A DNA stretch of 55,573 nt from Chloroflexota bacterium (GTDB lineage Bacteria > Chloroflexota > Anaerolineae > UBA4142): the NCBI GenBank assembly GCA_016208315.1, contig JACQYF010000048.1, forward strand, positions 1 through 55,573, read 5' to 3'. Positions 8,221 through 17,354 of this stretch are shown piece after piece. Made by a program: the position numbers and the translations under genes. Positions within the stretch are counted from its first letter, which is position 1, and the number at the start of each line of letters is the position of its first letter. The notes beneath the pieces were generated by a model that was not told the DNA's origin, did no database searches, and worked only from the letters and a program-made list of their open reading frames with translations.

Positions 8221-11200
8221 TACTGCTTGCGCGTGCCGCGCGGGCGATAGGCAGGCGCGTCGAGTTGCCGCGCGGCGCTGAGCACTCTCTCCACCTGATA
8301 ACCCGACACTTGCTCGGCTTGGCGCAGTTTTTCCACGATGTCATACGCGGCGACGATCTGCTTGCCGAACTCTGCTTTCGTCACACGCTTGGCGCCCATC
8401 TCGACCGCGGCGAGCAGGAACATCCCGCGCAGCAATTCCTCAAAGGTTTCCTGGTTGAACCACAAGATTCCATCGTAGCGATTCACTTGCAGAAACTGCT
8501 GCACATCGGTATCGCGCAGCCAACGTTCCAGGATCGGCGCGGCGCGCGGGCCGTCCGGCGATTCCAGCCAACGCGCGTGATTCGTGAGCAATTTGATCGC
8601 GTTCACCGCGCGCCACGCCGCGCTTTCGTCCAGTCCCCAGCCGCGTAACGCATCGGCGATGTTGCGGCCGAGCAGCCACTCGTCAATCCACACCCGGCTT
8701 TGCTGTTCCGGCTCCGCCGCGTTGGCGATGTTCCCCACCGCGTGAACGAACCACCAGCCGAAGAGCGTCGCCCAAAGCGTCGAATTGTCCCGGCTCGCGT
8801 TCAACGACTCGATCGCGGCGTTGAGCTTGCGCGAGCGCGACGCGGCGAATCGGCTTGCCACAGCCGGCAATTGCAAGAGTGTTTCCAGTTCATCCCGCGC
8901 CGCGCGCGCCATGGCCGCTTCATCGCCCGTTCCGCCGGCGAACGCTTTCGCGGCGCGCAGCCACGCCAGCATCTTGTTTTCCATCTCGTCGCGGAGCTCC
9001 GGCTTGGGGCCCGCTTGGCGCGCTTGCCACAGCGCGCGAAATGTATCGGCGTTGACCAACTTGCGGAACGGCAGGAGGACCGGCTCGAGCGCCAGCTCGC
9101 GCACCGCCTCGTCCACGCTCGGCACGCCGCGTCCGTTCAACCGCGCGGCGATCTGCGCGAACAGATGCCGCTCGTCATCCCACACCTCGCGCGCGTCGAG
9201 GAAAACGTGATATTGGTACGCGTTCAACTCGACAAACAGCCCTTTCTCCCGGAGTTCCCTTGAGGTGCGGATGTATTCCAATCCCGACGACTGATCGCGA
9301 AAGATCACAAAAAAGTTTCCGTCGTCGTGAAGCGCCCAACCCTCGGCGAGATTCCGTTGGACGAGTTTCCGCTCCTCGCCCAACTTGACCGAATACGCGG
9401 CAGATGTTTTCACCCACCCGCGCGCGGTCGCGAACTTGTTGTGATAGACGACGAGGGCGCGTTCGCTCCCCACTTGATTCGAATACGCGAACACGTCCTC
9501 GTTGACATGTCCCTCCGGCGCGAAAAAGTCATAGAGCAAGAAATTCTCGACGCCCGCAAAGAGATACCGCCGGCGCAAGAGCGGAAAGATTTCGCGCTCG
9601 TGCCGTTGAAGCAGCCCCGTGTCCGGCTGCTCGTCCCAGTACGCGCGCTGGTACTCCATCCCATACTTTTCCGCAAACCCTTCGATCTGCCCGTGCCCAA
9701 ACATCGGCAAGCCGGGCAGCGTCGCCATCATCGTCGCGATGCCAAAGTATTTGTCGCCCTTGCCGAATTGGTCCACCGCCGTCCGCTCGTCCGGATTATT
9801 CATGAAATTCACGTACCGCTTGAGCACTTGTGGGTCGAATTCGAGCGTGTTTTTCATCACCGAGCGATACTTTGCATTATCCTCGTCGCGCAGCATGTTC
9901 ATGAACGCGCTGTTGTACACGCGGTGCATCCCGAGCGTGCGAACGAAATAGCCCTCCATCAGCCAGAACGCTTCGGCGAGCAAGAGCGTATCCGGCGCTT
10001 CCGCCGCGATGCGGTCCACCACCTCGCGCCAAAACTCCTCCGGCATCGCCGCGTCGAGTTGCGCGCGCGTCAGGCCGTACTCCGCGCGCGAGGGAATCGC
10101 GCCGCCGGTCCCAGGTTCGGGAAACCACAAGCGCTGGTAATGCTTTTTCGCCAGCGTCATCGCCGCGTCGAACCGGATCACCGGGAATTGGCGCGCGACG
10201 TGCAAAATGGTTTGGATCACGGCCTCGCGCACTTGCGCGTTGAGATAGTTCAACTGCGCGGTATCGTTCCACGGAAAACTCGTGCCGTCATTGCCGTGAT
10301 AGATGTATTTCTCGCTGCCCGTCCAACGGTCCACGCGCTTGAACACCACCGCCGCGTCGGTCCGATCGTAATAATGGTCTTCGAGGAAAATGCCCACGCG
10401 CCCATCCCATGACAGGTCGGCGCCATTAAAGCTGTACGAAGGGAACGGGCTGTGATCGAGCGCGACGAACCAATCGGGATGCTCGATCACCCAGCGCGAA
10501 TCAATCGCCATGTGGTTCGGCACCATATCGCTGGCGAGCCGGATGCCGCGCCGCCACGCGCGTTCGCGCAGATTTGCGAGCGCCGGCTCGCCGCCCAAAT
10601 CGTCCGCGATCTTGTAATCAAAGACCGAGTACGCGGAGGCGACCGCTTCGGGATTGCCCATCATTTGCTTGATGCGGCGCGAGGCCGCGCTGCGTTCCCA
10701 CAAGCCGATGAACCACAAACCGGTAAAGCCCCAGCGCGCGAGCGTATCAAGCTCCGCGTCGGGAATTTGGTCGAGGCGGGTTATGGCGGTTTGATATTTC
10801 TTCGAGAGTTGATTGAGCCACACGTAGGTGTTCTTGGCGATGAGCACTAATTCCGGCATCCAATCGCGGTCGGGCGTAAAGCGTTCCGGCTCGAATTCCG
10901 CGCCCGCAAACGTATAGACCGGAACTTGCGCCGGCCCCGCGCCGAGGAAGCGCATCGCCTGCTCTTCCTTGATAAAATCTAAACTGGTGAGCAAGCGCGT
11001 CAGGTAGCGACCGCCGAGGAACGCGCCCCAACGTTTCAAAATGAAATCGAGCTGGCCCGCGAGCGAGTTGGGCGCGGCGAGCGCGGGCGCGCGGAGCAGA
11101 TCAAGGAGGTTTTGGTTGTCGGGGCCGAAGCGGGGCTGGGTTTCAAAGAAGGAATGGAGATTAGTAATTAGTAATTTGTAATTGGTTTCGGATTCCAGTC

Positions 11201-11726
11201 GCGCGTCGTCGAAGAGTTCGATAAAGGGCGAGAACGCGGGGTTCATGTTGGCGAGCCAGAGCATCGTCATCTCTTCGAGGACGATTTGGCGATTCGGCTC
11301 GCCCGCGGTGTCGCCGCGCAAATAATCCGCGAGCGGAATCTGGCCGCGATAGATCGCGAGGGCCGGGAAATCTTCCGCGAAGGTTTGGAGCGTCTTGTCC
11401 ACCGCCGCGCGTCCCAGCCGTTCGTCCAGCCATTCGAGCGCCTGGCGCAGCGCCGCGCGATTGATTTGCGCGCGGTACTGGCTCACGACGAAATGGAGAA
11501 TCTCGTCAATCAAGCCCATCGCGTTGAGGTCGCCCGCGCGGACCGTCTGCTCGGGAAAGCGAATGAGATCGCGCGCGCGGTTCATCTTCTGGGCGAAGAC
11601 GCGCGCGGCGTTGAAATTCGGAAAGATGACGTTGCCGCTGAGCATGAACAGCGCGGCATCGAATTGATAGCGGTCGCGGGCCTGCCGTGAAATGTGAAAC
11701 TCGCGCGGCGCGATGTGATCCGGCAT
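8220..11726 (-). CDS. Very large alpha-amylase family (GH13) protein
   Basis: 1168 aa. The ATG at 11726 has GGGAGG 5 bases before it. A GH13 barrel occupies about residues 330-720. Region I is SDMVPNHM (Asp400), region II is IRFDAAMTL (nucleophile Asp520), region III is LLAEAFW (acid Glu585), and region IV reads FMNNPDE, with Pro where most family members have His. A roughly 330-residue N-terminal part and a C-terminal part of over 400 residues match no domain I know. No signal peptide is seen, so it is likely cytoplasmic, acting on glycogen, maltodextrin or a related alpha-glucan. The exact reaction (hydrolase, transferase or phosphorylase) is open. A repeat-derived stretch lies in frame at 11160-11186. 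Confidence 0.85.
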   Translation of the reverse strand: MPDHIAPREFHISRQARDRYQFDAALFMLSGNVIFPNFNAARVFAQKMNRARDLIRFPEQTVRAGDLNAMGLIDEILHFVVSQYRAQINRAALRQALEWLDERLGRAAVDKTLQTFAEDFPALAIYRGQIPLADYLRGDTAGEPNRQIVLEEMTMLWLANMNPAFSPFIELFDDARLESETNYKLLITNLHSFFETQPRFGPDNQNLLDLLRAPALAAPNSLAGQLDFILKRWGAFLGGRYLTRLLTSLDFIKEEQAMRFLGAGPAQVPVYTFAGAEFEPERFTPDRDWMPELVLIAKNTYVWLNQLSKKYQTAITRLDQIPDAELDTLARWGFTGLWFIGLWERSAASRRIKQMMGNPEAVASAYSVFDYKIADDLGGEPALANLRERAWRRGIRLASDMVPNHMAIDSRWVIEHPDWFVALDHSPFPSYSFNGADLSWDGRVGIFLEDHYYDRTDAAVVFKRVDRWTGSEKYIYHGNDGTSFPWNDTAQLNYLNAQVREAVIQTILHVARQFPVIRFDAAMTLAKKHYQRLWFPEPGTGGAIPSRAEYGLTRAQLDAAMPEEFWREVVDRIAAEAPDTLLLAEAFWLMEGYFVRTLGMHRVYNSAFMNMLRDEDNAKYRSVMKNTLEFDPQVLKRYVNFMNNPDERTAVDQFGKGDKYFGIATMMATLPGLPMFGHGQIEGFAEKYGMEYQRAYWDEQPDTGLLQRHEREIFPLLRRRYLFAGVENFLLYDFFAPEGHVNEDVFAYSNQVGSERALVVYHNKFATARGWVKTSAAYSVKLGEERKLVQRNLAEGWALHDDGNFFVIFRDQSSGLEYIRTSRELREKGLFVELNAYQYHVFLDAREVWDDERHLFAQIAARLNGRGVPSVDEAVRELALEPVLLPFRKLVNADTFRALWQARQAGPKPELRDEMENKMLAWLRAAKAFAGGTGDEAAMARAARDELETLLQLPAVASRFAASRSRKLNAAIESLNASRDNSTLWATLFGWWFVHAVGNIANAAEPEQQSRVWIDEWLLGRNIADALRGWGLDESAAWRAVNAIKLLTNHARWLESPDGPRAAPILERWLRDTDVQQFLQVNRYDGILWFNQETFEELLRGMFLLAAVEMGAKRVTKAEFGKQIVAAYDIVEKLRQAEQVSGYQVERVLSAARQLDAPAYRPRGTRKQ
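11160..11186. repeat. TAGTAATTAGTAATT repeat inside the GH13 gene
   Basis: An AT-rich iterated stretch in very GC-rich coding sequence encodes NYKLLITNLHSF on the minus strand, near residues 181-190. It resembles the iterated CAGTAATCAG-type repeats at 38452-38482 and 49170-49239. The frame is kept. Confidence 0.55.
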
Positions 11727-11799
11727 CCAGTCCTCCCCCGTCGAAATGCGTCGCGTGCATTGTGCCCCAACAACGGCGATACGTCAAGCGCGGCCTAGC

Positions 11800-11897
11800 A
11801 ACGGATTGCCTTCGGCGAAACGGAAAAGCGGATAAACGGATCAAGTGCGACTCGCATCCGTCTATCCGTTTATCCGTTTCGCCGAAGGCAATCCGTT
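11800..11897. repeat. Long inverted repeat, 24-bp perfect arms
   Basis: Arms 11800-11823 and 11874-11897 are exact reverse complements centred on CCTTCGGCGAAACGG, with further CGGATAAACGG-type repeats inside the loop. Related copies are seen at 49994-50082. It fills part of the 341-base gap (11727-12067) between the GH13 and propeller genes. The rest of that gap holds the promoter below and no gene that I can support. Confidence 0.85.
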
Positions 11898-11913
11898 CCC
11901 AAATCCGCTTCGT

Positions 11914-11942
11914 TTGCTGATTGCGCGTCTGCGGAGTATACT
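11914..11942 (+). promoter_or_regulatory. Probable promoter for the beta-propeller protein
   Basis: TTGCTG at 11914-11919, a 17-base spacer and TATACT (5 of 6) at 11937-11942. This gives a 5' leader of about 120 bases before the ATG at 12068. Confidence 0.45.
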
Positions 11943-12067
11943 AAATCCACAAGTTGCATATTACTGGTTCGGTCGCTTTGCCTGATGACGGGCTGTTCGG
12001 CGTCTCGATGTGGCGCGGATTCTATTTCGCGCACATCGAGATTTTTTGTTGGACGAAGGAGACGACT

Positions 12068-14287
12068 ATGCAAACGATCACGCGTGCATTATTGATCGGC
12101 CTGATGGTCCTCGGTGTGATCCTGATGCTTACGAGCGCGACCGCCCAGGCCGCGCCGCCGAATTCGCCGCCGCGTGCGCCGCATGTCGCGGGCGACGAGT
12201 TTTGGGGAACGTTCCAATCGCCGATCGGCGTCAGCGGCGTCGGTACTGTGGAAGTGCGAGCGATCGCGGTAGATGGTGACACGATCTATATCGGCGGGCT
12301 GTTCACGTCCGCGGCCAATGTAACGGTCAACAACATCGCCATGTTCCGCAACGGGATGTGGTCGGCGCTGGGGAGTGGATTGAATGATGAAGTTTACGCG
12401 CTCGCCGTGGACACCAACCACATTCTCTACGCGGGCGGCAAGTTCTACCAATCGGGCGATGGTCTTCAACCGCTCTATAGTATTGCGAAATGGAATGGAA
12501 GCGCGTGGTCGCCACTCGGGCCTGGTTTGGCGGGATGGGTTCTGGCGCTTGTGGTGGATGGCGGAAACAACGTGTATGCGGCCGGTACTTTAACAAAAAC
12601 AATGGACAATTTGACCACGTTGACGCACATCGGCAAGTGGAATGGCAGCACATGGTCGGCAATGGGCAGCGGACTCGACAATGCCACCCACGATGGGTAC
12701 GTGAATGCACTCGCCATCTCTGGCAGTAATGTGTACGCCGGCGGTCAATTTACTGCAACCGGAGACAACCTGACTCTGTTGACGCGTATCGCCCGTTGGG
12801 ACAGCGGCACGTGGTCTGCGCTCGGCACTGGCTTCGCCAGCACTGTTCTAGCCATTGTTGCCGATGGCGCCGGAAAGGTGTACGCGAGTACCAGCGGTAA
12901 TGAAATCAAAAAGTGGGAATCAGGGAGTTGGGCTAGTCTGGGCAGCGTAAACGGCGCCATATACTCGCTCGCGCTCGACGCGGGTGGCATGCTCTATGCC
13001 GGTGGCTCATTCTCGAATATCGGTTCAACCACTCTAAGGAATGTTGCCAAGTACGATGGCACATGGCATCCACTCGACGGCGGTCTCGGCGGCTCCCCGG
13101 ATTCAGTTTACGCTATCGTGCCAAGCGGCAGCCGGGTTTACGCGGGCGGTCACTTTGGGACCAGCACTGGAGGCGCTACGGCGCTTAACCATGTCGCCAA
13201 CTGGAACGGCACGCGCTGGGGAACGTTCGGCGGCGGGATGAACGGTCAGGTCAATGCGCTCGCGACATTTGGGAACAATGTTTACGCGGGCGGCGCATTC
13301 AACTCACCCGCGACTTATCTCGCCGTGTGGGATGGATTTGGGTGGGCGGGACTGGATACACTGGTAGAAACGATCGTGCATGCGATCGCGGTGGATAGCA
13401 GCGGCAACGTGTACTCTGATGGATTTTCCGGTGGGCTGCCCGGCTCTATTGCCGGAAGCGTCATCAAACGCTGGAACGCGGGCACCCGCACGTGGACTCA
13501 ATTGGGCAGCGGCGCAGACGGACAGGTACGCGCGCTCGCCGTGGATTCGGGTGGCACACTCTACGCGGCCGGCGATTTCGTGCATGCCCCCAATGTACTC
13601 ATCAATCAAATTGTGAACCGTGTCGCGAAACTTGTCTCCGGGAACTGGGCAGCCGTCGGCAATGGCGTGAACAATTCGGTTTACGCGTTGAAAACAGTTG
13701 GCACGAACGTCTATGCCGGTGGAATGTTCCAGCAAGTGTGCGGGAACTCGGCGTGCAACAGCGGCAACACGACGGCGAACCGAATTGCGGTGTGGAATGG
13801 CAGCAATTGGTCACAGGTCGGCAATGGGACCGGTAACACGGTCATGGCGCTGGCGGCCATCGGCACGGACATTTATGCGGGCGGCAACTTTACAAACGCG
13901 TTCAACCCCGGCGGCGGAAATGTTGGCGCGCTCTACATCGCCAAATGGAACGGGAGTAACTGGGCTACTCTGGGGAATGGACTTAATAACTGGGTCTGGG
14001 CGCTGGCTTCCTCCGGTAGCTCACTCTACGCCGGCGGTGACTTGACGAGCGCAAACAACACCGGCGGAAGCGTGACGGTGAACCACATTGCCAAATGGGA
14101 TGGGACGAACTGGTCGGCCCTCGGTAGCGGAACAAATACGGCGGTGTTTGCGGTGGCGGCGCATGGCTCCACGCTCTACGCGGGCGGCACATTTACGACC
14201 GCGGGTGGCAAGCCCTCGTCTCGCATTGGCAGGTGGATGCCCCCGAACTATCCGCTCTTCTTGCCACTGATCCAAAAGGCGCCGTAA
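12068..14287 (+). CDS. Secreted 14-repeat beta-propeller protein
   Basis: 739 aa. The ATG at 12068 is preceded by GAAGGAG and opens a clean signal peptide (hydrophobic residues 8-25, then Ala-rich). An upstream in-frame ATG at 11954 has no ribosome site. About 14 repeats of 45-55 residues follow, each with a WNG-x-W-x-LG-x-G unit, a V-x-ALA strand and a closing (V/L)YAGG-x-F. Fourteen blades would fit two seven-bladed propellers. The last residues read YPLFLPLIQKAP, a hydrophobic PLxLP tail on many secreted proteins of this bacterial group that may be a sorting or anchoring signal. The role is probably surface binding or adhesion. No enzyme motif is seen. Confidence 0.85.
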   Translation: MQTITRALLIGLMVLGVILMLTSATAQAAPPNSPPRAPHVAGDEFWGTFQSPIGVSGVGTVEVRAIAVDGDTIYIGGLFTSAANVTVNNIAMFRNGMWSALGSGLNDEVYALAVDTNHILYAGGKFYQSGDGLQPLYSIAKWNGSAWSPLGPGLAGWVLALVVDGGNNVYAAGTLTKTMDNLTTLTHIGKWNGSTWSAMGSGLDNATHDGYVNALAISGSNVYAGGQFTATGDNLTLLTRIARWDSGTWSALGTGFASTVLAIVADGAGKVYASTSGNEIKKWESGSWASLGSVNGAIYSLALDAGGMLYAGGSFSNIGSTTLRNVAKYDGTWHPLDGGLGGSPDSVYAIVPSGSRVYAGGHFGTSTGGATALNHVANWNGTRWGTFGGGMNGQVNALATFGNNVYAGGAFNSPATYLAVWDGFGWAGLDTLVETIVHAIAVDSSGNVYSDGFSGGLPGSIAGSVIKRWNAGTRTWTQLGSGADGQVRALAVDSGGTLYAAGDFVHAPNVLINQIVNRVAKLVSGNWAAVGNGVNNSVYALKTVGTNVYAGGMFQQVCGNSACNSGNTTANRIAVWNGSNWSQVGNGTGNTVMALAAIGTDIYAGGNFTNAFNPGGGNVGALYIAKWNGSNWATLGNGLNNWVWALASSGSSLYAGGDLTSANNTGGSVTVNHIAKWDGTNWSALGSGTNTAVFAVAAHGSTLYAGGTFTTAGGKPSSRIGRWMPPNYPLFLPLIQKAP

Positions 14288-14299
14288 GCCACAGGTGCT

Positions 14300-14335
14300 A
14301 CCACACTCCCACACCCCCATACTCCCACACTTCCT
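14300..14335. repeat. Iterated CCCACAC repeat
   Basis: A run of CTCCCACAC and CCCCATACTCC words between the propeller and beta-CASP genes. It looks like a degenerate simple repeat and has no coding sense of its own. Confidence 0.6.
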
Positions 14336-14352
14336 CACCCATCTTTCCGATG

Positions 14353-14381
14353 TTGCGCGCTCGACCCGGGTGTGTTATCAT
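14353..14381 (+). promoter_or_regulatory. Promoter placed for a leaderless transcript
   Basis: TTGCGC at 14353-14358, a 17-base spacer and TATCAT (5 of 6) at 14376-14381. Only 7 bases separate the -10 box from the ATG at 14389, so the predicted transcript would start at or next to the start codon. No ribosome site is present. Confidence 0.5.
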
Positions 14382-14388
14382 TTGCGAC

Positions 14389-17337
14389 ATGCGAATCACG
14401 TTTCTCGGCGGCGCCGACCAGGTGGGCGCGAGCAGCATTCTTCTGGAGATCAGCGGCAAGCGCTTGCTGATCGACGCGGGCATCCACCCCTCTCCCAAAG
14501 CGCGCTGGGGCCTGTCCGGCGATCAATTGCCCCACCTTTCCGCCATCGAAGCGTTGGACGCGATCTTGGTCACGCACGCGCACACCGACCATACCGGCGC
14601 GCTCGAACTGGTCGTGGCGCGTTTCCCCGATTGCCCGGTCTACGCCACGCCGCCAACCGTCGCGCTCACGCGCGTCCTGCACGCCGATGCGCGGCGCATC
14701 ATGGCCTCGCGCCTCGACGAAGAAGGCGAACTGCCGCTCTTTGACGATGTCGCCGTACAGAAACTGCTCGCCGCGATGGTCGCCGTTCCATTGCGCGCGC
14801 GGCTGCCGCTCGGCGAAGGGCTGGCCGCGACCTATTATCCCGCTGGGCATATCGCCGGCGCGGCGATGATCGCGCTGGACAGCGACGAGGGGCGCGTGCT
14901 GATCTCGGGCGATGTTTCGGTCTCGCCGCAGCGGACGGTGGACGGCCTCAAGCCGCCGCCGTTTCGGCCCGATATATTGATTCTCGAAAGCACGTATGGC
15001 GGGCGACTGCATGCGAATCGCGCGACGGAAGAGCGGCGATTGGTGGAACGCGTCGAACAAGTGACCGCGGCGGGCGGCAAGGTTTTGATTCCGGCATTTG
15101 CGCTCGGCCGCGCCCAAGAGTTGATCGAAATCTTGCGCGCGTTCCGCAAGGCGAACGAATTGTCGGCGGTTCCCGTCTGGGTGGACGGCATGGTGCGCGC
15201 GGTGTGCGGCATCTACGCGCAATTTCCCGACGCGCTCCCACTCGCGCTCCAGGAGCGCGGCGCGCGCTTTTTCGACGAATTCACGCGCCCCGTCGAGCGC
15301 GGCGACCAACGGAACGCGCTCGTGTGGGAATCGCAGCCCGCGATCATCATCTCCAGTTCGGGAATGCTGGCCGGCGGGCCGTCCCTCAGTTACGCGCGGG
15401 CCCTCGCGGGCCAGCCGCAGCACGCGATTTTCTTGACGGGCTATCAAGACGAAGAATCGCCGGGCCGGCGCTTGCAAGCGATGGCGGCGCGCGGCCATGG
15501 GACGCTCAAACTGGGGAAAGAGGTCGTGGACGTGCAATGCCAGCTCGGAACGTACGGACTGTCCGCGCACGCGGACGAGGCGCAACTCGTCTCGCTCGCC
15601 GAGACCCTCGATCCGACGACCGTGTTTCTCGTCCACGGCGACGGAGCGGCGCGTGAGAGCATCGCCCACGCGTTGCGCGAGCGCGGCCGGCGCACGGAAT
15701 CGCCGCGCGCGGGACAATCCCTTGAGTTCGGTTTCCGGGTTAGATCCGTAGGGGCGGGGTCACCCCGCCCTGCATCGGCAGGATCACCCCGCCCCTACGG
15801 GATTGATCGCCCGCTCGATTTGGGCGAACTGTGGCGCGCAGTCGCGGCGCCGGGCGGCAATTATTTTACGCTTGCCGAACTCGCGCGCGCGTGGTGGGGC
15901 GACGATGCGCGCGCGGACGAATTGCGCGCGGCTCTGGAAAAAGACGACGCGTTTTTCGTTCTAGCCGAGCGCGGCTTGGCGCGGGCGCGGACGGGCGAGC
16001 AGATCGAGCAGCGCGCTTGGCGCATCGCGCGCGTCGCCGAATTGCAGGTGGGCGCGGAAATCCATTGGCGCGATGCGGAGGGTGCGGTGCGGACGGCGCA
16101 GATCGTGCGCCGCGAACACGATCACTTTTTCGTCGCGGGCGACGATACGCCGCATTATCCTGAGGAAATCATCCCGGTAGAGACGTTGCATGCAACGTCT
16201 CTACCGGGCATGGAACCTAACGCCGCGCTCGCGTTTGCGCGCGCCCAGTATCCGCCGGAGGCGCGCTTGCGCCGCGTCGGCTACCGGCTCGACGAGCGCG
16301 TCCTCGTCCTTACTTTTGATTTTCCTGACGTCGCCCGCGAACAGTTCGCCGCAATCCACGCGCGCGTCGAATCGGAATCGGGTTGGAAGATCGAGACGGA
16401 TCCCGAAGCGAATCAAGCCGCGCTCGTCGCGCTGGCGCGCCAAGTGCTGCCGGAGGGGTGCGAGATCGTCAAGGGCCCTGCGATCCATCGCGAAGACAAA
16501 AGGGTCGCGGTGACAGTGCGGGCGGCCGTCGCCGGCATTGAACCCGCAGTCGAGCAGTTTCGGGAAACGAGCGGTTATGCGCTCAGTGTCACGATTGCCG
16601 ATGCCGACGCCCAGCTCCTTCCCTTTGCCCAAGAGCAGCCGATGGGCGCGATGGAAATCAACGCCGCGCTCGGTTTGATTCGCGCGCAACTCGCGGGCAG
16701 CACGCTATATCGCACGGGACTGAAAGGCGATACCATCGTGTTGTCCTTCATCTCGCCGCAAGTCGGCGCGCGGTATCGAGAACAGATCGAGTCGTTATCC
16801 CTCACGGTCGGCTGGCCGTTGGCGATCCACCCGCAGCCGAATCAAAGCGAGATACTGCAAATCGCGCACGCGCTGATCGCGCGCGTGGGCTGGATCGTCA
16901 CGCGCCCGCCCAGCATTCACACCGACCGCGGCGAGGTGCGCGTGGTGGTCACCCCCCACCCCGTCCCTTCCTCGTCTGACAAAACCGGTCAAACAGGCGA
17001 GGGCGTCATTGAGGAATTTGAGGCGCAAACGGGCTACCGCCTTGTCGTGGAAACGGGCGCGTCCCCAGACCCTAAGGGTTTCTCAAAACCCTTAGGGTCT
17101 GGGGACGCGGAGATTCCGCTGGCGCGCATTCGGATCACGCGCCACCAGCAAACCCTAACACTGGACGCGAACAAACAGCAAAAGACAACGGAGCAACTGC
17201 GGAGATTGGGACGCGTAAACAAACCGATCCGCGTGAAACGCGTCGGGGACGGTTACATCTTACTCGACGGATTGTATCGTCTGCGCGCGGCAGAAGCGCT
17301 AGGATGGGAGCGCATCGCCGCGACGGTCGAGGAATGA
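14389..17337 (+). CDS. Metallo-beta-lactamase/beta-CASP protein with long C-terminus and ParB-like end
   Basis: 982 aa. ATG 14389 is chosen because MRITFLGGADQVGAS is the usual first strand of this fold. Residues 1-445 are a complete beta-CASP nuclease: HAHTDHTGA (His63, His65, Asp67, His68), a beta-CASP insert with SSSGMLAGGPSLSYA, GLSAHADEAQL and a final VFLVHGDG. This is the CPSF/RNase-J-like type that cuts RNA, or DNA in some members. The C-terminal half is unusual: a linker, two similar basic KH-like stretches, and a last 75 residues resembling a ParB N-terminal fold (PLARIRITRHQQTL to LLDGLYRLRAAEALG). Three palindromic repeats are inserted in frame (residues about 454-470, 595-606 and 891-907), all outside the catalytic core. 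KH-like and ParB-like are tentative. Confidence 0.88.
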   Translation: MRITFLGGADQVGASSILLEISGKRLLIDAGIHPSPKARWGLSGDQLPHLSAIEALDAILVTHAHTDHTGALELVVARFPDCPVYATPPTVALTRVLHADARRIMASRLDEEGELPLFDDVAVQKLLAAMVAVPLRARLPLGEGLAATYYPAGHIAGAAMIALDSDEGRVLISGDVSVSPQRTVDGLKPPPFRPDILILESTYGGRLHANRATEERRLVERVEQVTAAGGKVLIPAFALGRAQELIEILRAFRKANELSAVPVWVDGMVRAVCGIYAQFPDALPLALQERGARFFDEFTRPVERGDQRNALVWESQPAIIISSSGMLAGGPSLSYARALAGQPQHAIFLTGYQDEESPGRRLQAMAARGHGTLKLGKEVVDVQCQLGTYGLSAHADEAQLVSLAETLDPTTVFLVHGDGAARESIAHALRERGRRTESPRAGQSLEFGFRVRSVGAGSPRPASAGSPRPYGIDRPLDLGELWRAVAAPGGNYFTLAELARAWWGDDARADELRAALEKDDAFFVLAERGLARARTGEQIEQRAWRIARVAELQVGAEIHWRDAEGAVRTAQIVRREHDHFFVAGDDTPHYPEEIIPVETLHATSLPGMEPNAALAFARAQYPPEARLRRVGYRLDERVLVLTFDFPDVAREQFAAIHARVESESGWKIETDPEANQAALVALARQVLPEGCEIVKGPAIHREDKRVAVTVRAAVAGIEPAVEQFRETSGYALSVTIADADAQLLPFAQEQPMGAMEINAALGLIRAQLAGSTLYRTGLKGDTIVLSFISPQVGARYREQIESLSLTVGWPLAIHPQPNQSEILQIAHALIARVGWIVTRPPSIHTDRGEVRVVVTPHPVPSSSDKTGQTGEGVIEEFEAQTGYRLVVETGASPDPKGFSKPLGSGDAEIPLARIRITRHQQTLTLDANKQQKTTEQLRRLGRVNKPIRVKRVGDGYILLDGLYRLRAAEALGWERIAATVEE
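15748..15798. repeat. In-frame palindromic insert 1 in the beta-CASP gene
   Basis: 51 bases (17 codons) with 13-bp outer arms GTAGGGGCGGGGT and ACCCCGCCCCTAC. The encoded part reads VGAGSPRPASAGSPRPYG. The arms match the intergenic palindrome at 6772-6793. Confidence 0.9.
16173..16208. repeat. In-frame palindromic insert 2 in the beta-CASP gene
   Basis: A perfect 36-bp palindrome with no loop (12 codons), half-site CCCGGTAGAGACGTTGCA. It encodes PVETLHATSLPG. Confidence 0.92.
17059..17108. repeat. In-frame palindromic insert 3 in the beta-CASP gene
   Basis: Two perfect 23-bp arms around a 4-base loop. The core AGACCCTAAGGGTTT is identical to the arms of the intergenic palindrome at 30997-31030. 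It encodes SPDPKGFSKPLGSGD. Confidence 0.93.
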
Positions 17338-17354
17338 GCCAGCAGCCACCGGGA

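Noticed and set aside
14233..14388. An N-terminal extension of the beta-CASP protein from 14233
   Set aside because: It lies in the propeller gene and in a simple repeat; the fold starts at MRITFLGG and a promoter sits right before it.
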